Assembly (NCBI RefSeq): GCF_000744605.1
Contig: NZ_JQMG01000001.1
Location: 930,001 to 994,000 of the forward strand
Length of the DNA stretch: 64,000 bases
Source of the DNA: Methylotenera sp. L2L1
GTDB taxonomy: Bacteria; Pseudomonadota; Gammaproteobacteria; Burkholderiales; Methylophilaceae
Direction: 5' to 3'
Shown: piece by piece, positions 62,502 through 64,000 of the stretch
Layout of the letters: each line of letters starts with the position of its first letter
Position numbering within the stretch: position 1 is the stretch's first letter
Notes under the pieces: model-generated
What the model was told of the DNA's origin: nothing
The model's database searches: none
The model's input: only the letters and a program-made list of their open reading frames with translations
Position numbers and translations under genes: made by a program

Positions 62502-63143
62502 ATGGATTTACAAAGCATCATTGATCTCTTTTTGCATTTGGATAAGCATTTGGCGGCGGTGACAGCCGCTTGGGGGCTATGGATTTACGCACTGCTGTTT
62601 CTTATTATTTTTATAGAAACTGGCCTAGTGGCCATGCCTTTTTTACCTGGGGATTCTTTATTGTTTGTGGCGGGTGCCATCGCTGCGGTGGGTGGCATGA
62701 GTTTGCCTGCCTTAATGACATTACTGTCAATCGCAGCCATTGCTGGCGATGCGTTGAATTATTCAATTGGCAAGTGGACAGGCAACAAGGTTTTTGCTTG
62801 GGAAAATTCCCGATGGTTTAATAAAGATGCTTTTAATAAGGCGCATGCATTCTATGAGGAGTATGGGCCGATTACGATAGTGGTGGGACGGTTTTTGCCG
62901 TTTATCCGTACTTTTACCCCATTTGTAGCAGGCGTAGCGCAAATGACCTATCCGAAATTTGCTTTTTATAATGTGATTGGTGGTTTGATTTGGGTGTGTG
63001 GCTTAACCGGTATCGGCTTTTTGGTGGGGAATCACCCGTGGGTGAAAGCGAACTTCTCTTTAGTGGCGCTGGCGCTAATTGTTATTCCTAGCTTGCCTGC
63101 GGTTTGGGTGTTTCTCAAGCACATGTTGCAACCACGTGCTTGA
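62502..63143 (+). CDS. DedA-family membrane protein
   Basis: A 213-residue inner-membrane protein with the DedA/VTT core: IETGLVAMPFLPGDSLLFVAGAI, SIGKWTGNKVF, GRFLPFIRTFTPFVAGVAQM and a final hydrophobic helix. The acidic residue in IETGL and the arginines of GRFLPFIR are the conserved polar residues. DedA proteins influence lipid scrambling or proton-driven transport. Unlike the 17270-18196 protein it lacks a rhodanese domain. Confidence 0.9.
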   Translation: MDLQSIIDLFLHLDKHLAAVTAAWGLWIYALLFLIIFIETGLVAMPFLPGDSLLFVAGAIAAVGGMSLPALMTLLSIAAIAGDALNYSIGKWTGNKVFAWENSRWFNKDAFNKAHAFYEEYGPITIVVGRFLPFIRTFTPFVAGVAQMTYPKFAFYNVIGGLIWVCGLTGIGFLVGNHPWVKANFSLVALALIVIPSLPAVWVFLKHMLQPRA

Positions 63144-63199
63144 GATGGGTGTTGCTTTATTTCTCTATACCTAATTTTCTAAAACTTATTTTCTACAGC

Positions 63200-63976
63200 T
63201 TATTTTTCTACAAAGGCACGCTCAATCACGTAGTCGCCTGGTTGACCTACGCGTGGTGAAACAACAAAGCCTCTTGAATCTAAAAGCTCTTCGGTGTCTT
63301 TTAACATTTGTGGACTACCGCAGATCATGGCTCTATCATTTGCTGGATCAAGTGGTGGCAATCCGATATCTTCAAATAACTTGCCTGAGTTAATCAAGTC
63401 AGTTAAGCGGCCTTGGTTACGGAATGGCTCTCGTGTCACGGTTGGGTAGTAAATCAGTTTGTTGCGAACTTCCTCACCAAAGAACTCATTGTTTGGTAGT
63501 TCTTTTTCGATAAAGTCAGCATAGGCAAGCTCGTTTACATTGCGCACACCGTGTATTAATACGACTTTTTCATAGTGGTCATATACTTCGATGTCTTGAA
63601 TCAGGCTGATGAACGGTGCTAGACCGGTACCAGTAGAAAGCAGGTACAAGTTTTTGGCTGGTTTTAAATCGTGAATCACTAACGTGCCAGTTGGTTTTTT
63701 GCTGACCAATAAATCATCACCCACTTTTAGATGCTGCAATCTTGATGTGAGCGGGCCATTCGGTACGATGATGCTAAAGAACTCTAAATGCTCTTCATAG
63801 TTAGGGCTGGCAATACTGTATGCGCGGGTAAGCGGGCGGCCATCTACCTCTAGCCCGATCATCACAAACTGGCCATTTTCAAAACGTAGACCTGGGTCAC
63901 GTGTTGTTTTAAAGCTAAAAAGATTGTCATTCCAGTGATGGACACTTAATACGCGTTCAGTTGAATATTTACTCAT
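63200..63976 (-). CDS. fpr: Ferredoxin (flavodoxin)-NADP reductase
   Basis: A 258-residue FAD enzyme exchanging electrons between NADPH and ferredoxin or flavodoxin. The FAD-binding RAYSIASPNYEEHLEF (R-x-Y-S form), NADP-binding LLSTGTGLAPFISLI, GVRNVNELAYAD and MICGSPQMLKD are all present; the C-terminus ends AFVEK. It belongs to the bacterial Fpr subgroup II-like forms. It converges on dedA; a terminator is not evident in the 56-base gap. Confidence 0.93.
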   Translation of the reverse strand: MSKYSTERVLSVHHWNDNLFSFKTTRDPGLRFENGQFVMIGLEVDGRPLTRAYSIASPNYEEHLEFFSIIVPNGPLTSRLQHLKVGDDLLVSKKPTGTLVIHDLKPAKNLYLLSTGTGLAPFISLIQDIEVYDHYEKVVLIHGVRNVNELAYADFIEKELPNNEFFGEEVRNKLIYYPTVTREPFRNQGRLTDLINSGKLFEDIGLPPLDPANDRAMICGSPQMLKDTEELLDSRGFVVSPRVGQPGDYVIERAFVEK

Positions 63977-64000
63977 GGTTGAATTTTTCTTTAGTTTAAT

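Overview
This window looks like a chromosomal segment of a methylotrophic betaproteobacterium, most likely a Methylotenera-like member of the Methylophilaceae. The inference rests on gene content: an NAD-dependent formate dehydrogenase, 6-phosphogluconate dehydrogenase of the ribulose-monophosphate/oxidative pentose route, a UbiM-type ubiquinone hydroxylase, a split class II ribonucleotide reductase (NrdJa/NrdJb) and a Kdo transferase next to TolC. Base composition is moderate, and genes run on both strands. No phage, transposase or CRISPR array was seen.

Layout. 1-8.5 kb: a truncated outer-membrane porin, a two-component system (histidine kinase plus NtrC-type sigma54 activator), then pcm-like methyltransferase, tolC, an isochorismatase-like hydrolase and, convergently, waaA. 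8.5-13.5 kb: nrdJa-nrdJb behind an NrdR-box pair, followed by an AT-rich AAA ATPase gene with a HEPN-like C-terminal motif (possible defence gene) and a 500-bp cluster of dispersed repeats. 13.9-20.6 kb (minus strand): bestrophin, OsmC-YcaO fusion, DedA-rhodanese fusion, alginate-export-type porin, isochorismatase-like hydrolase. 20.9-26 kb: a diguanylate cyclase, small secreted and unknown proteins, a frameshifted dodecin gene, RelA, tRNA-Pro. 26.3-29.5 kb: peroxiredoxin, formate dehydrogenase, a DUF1269-like membrane protein, a strongly structured RNA candidate and a 39-residue basic protein.

The centre (29.6-48.4 kb) is dominated by cyclic-di-GMP signalling. A class I c-di-GMP (GEMM) riboswitch at 36611-36701 precedes a row of genes: globin-coupled-sensor histidine kinase, CheY-like regulator, two receiver-GGDEF-EAL proteins, a flavodiiron-like (ODP) metallo-beta-lactamase-fold protein, a GAF-GGDEF-EAL protein, DUF3820 and an SBP3-GGDEF-EAL protein. 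Divergent from it lies a 774-residue pseudokinase-HDOD-GAF protein. With the GGDEF and GGDEF-EAL genes at 20.9, 29.6 and 57 kb, seven c-di-GMP enzymes lie within 40 kb. The domains suggest that oxygen, redox or nitric oxide cues (globin, ODP, nearby NnrS) feed c-di-GMP output, which may feed back through the riboswitch. The sequence allows the riboswitch to expose or release an anti-Shine-Dalgarno segment.

48.5-64 kb: nnrS, an SdiA-regulated-like protein, DUF4186, an MFS transporter, a deacetylase-like secreted protein, divergent alkA/alkB repair genes, a cupin, the tRNA t6A synthase Sua5, a MliC-like lipoprotein, a large Cache-HAMP-PAS-GGDEF-EAL protein, a zinc-ribbon protein, gnd with a clear terminator, a second large repeat block, dedA and ferredoxin-NADP reductase.
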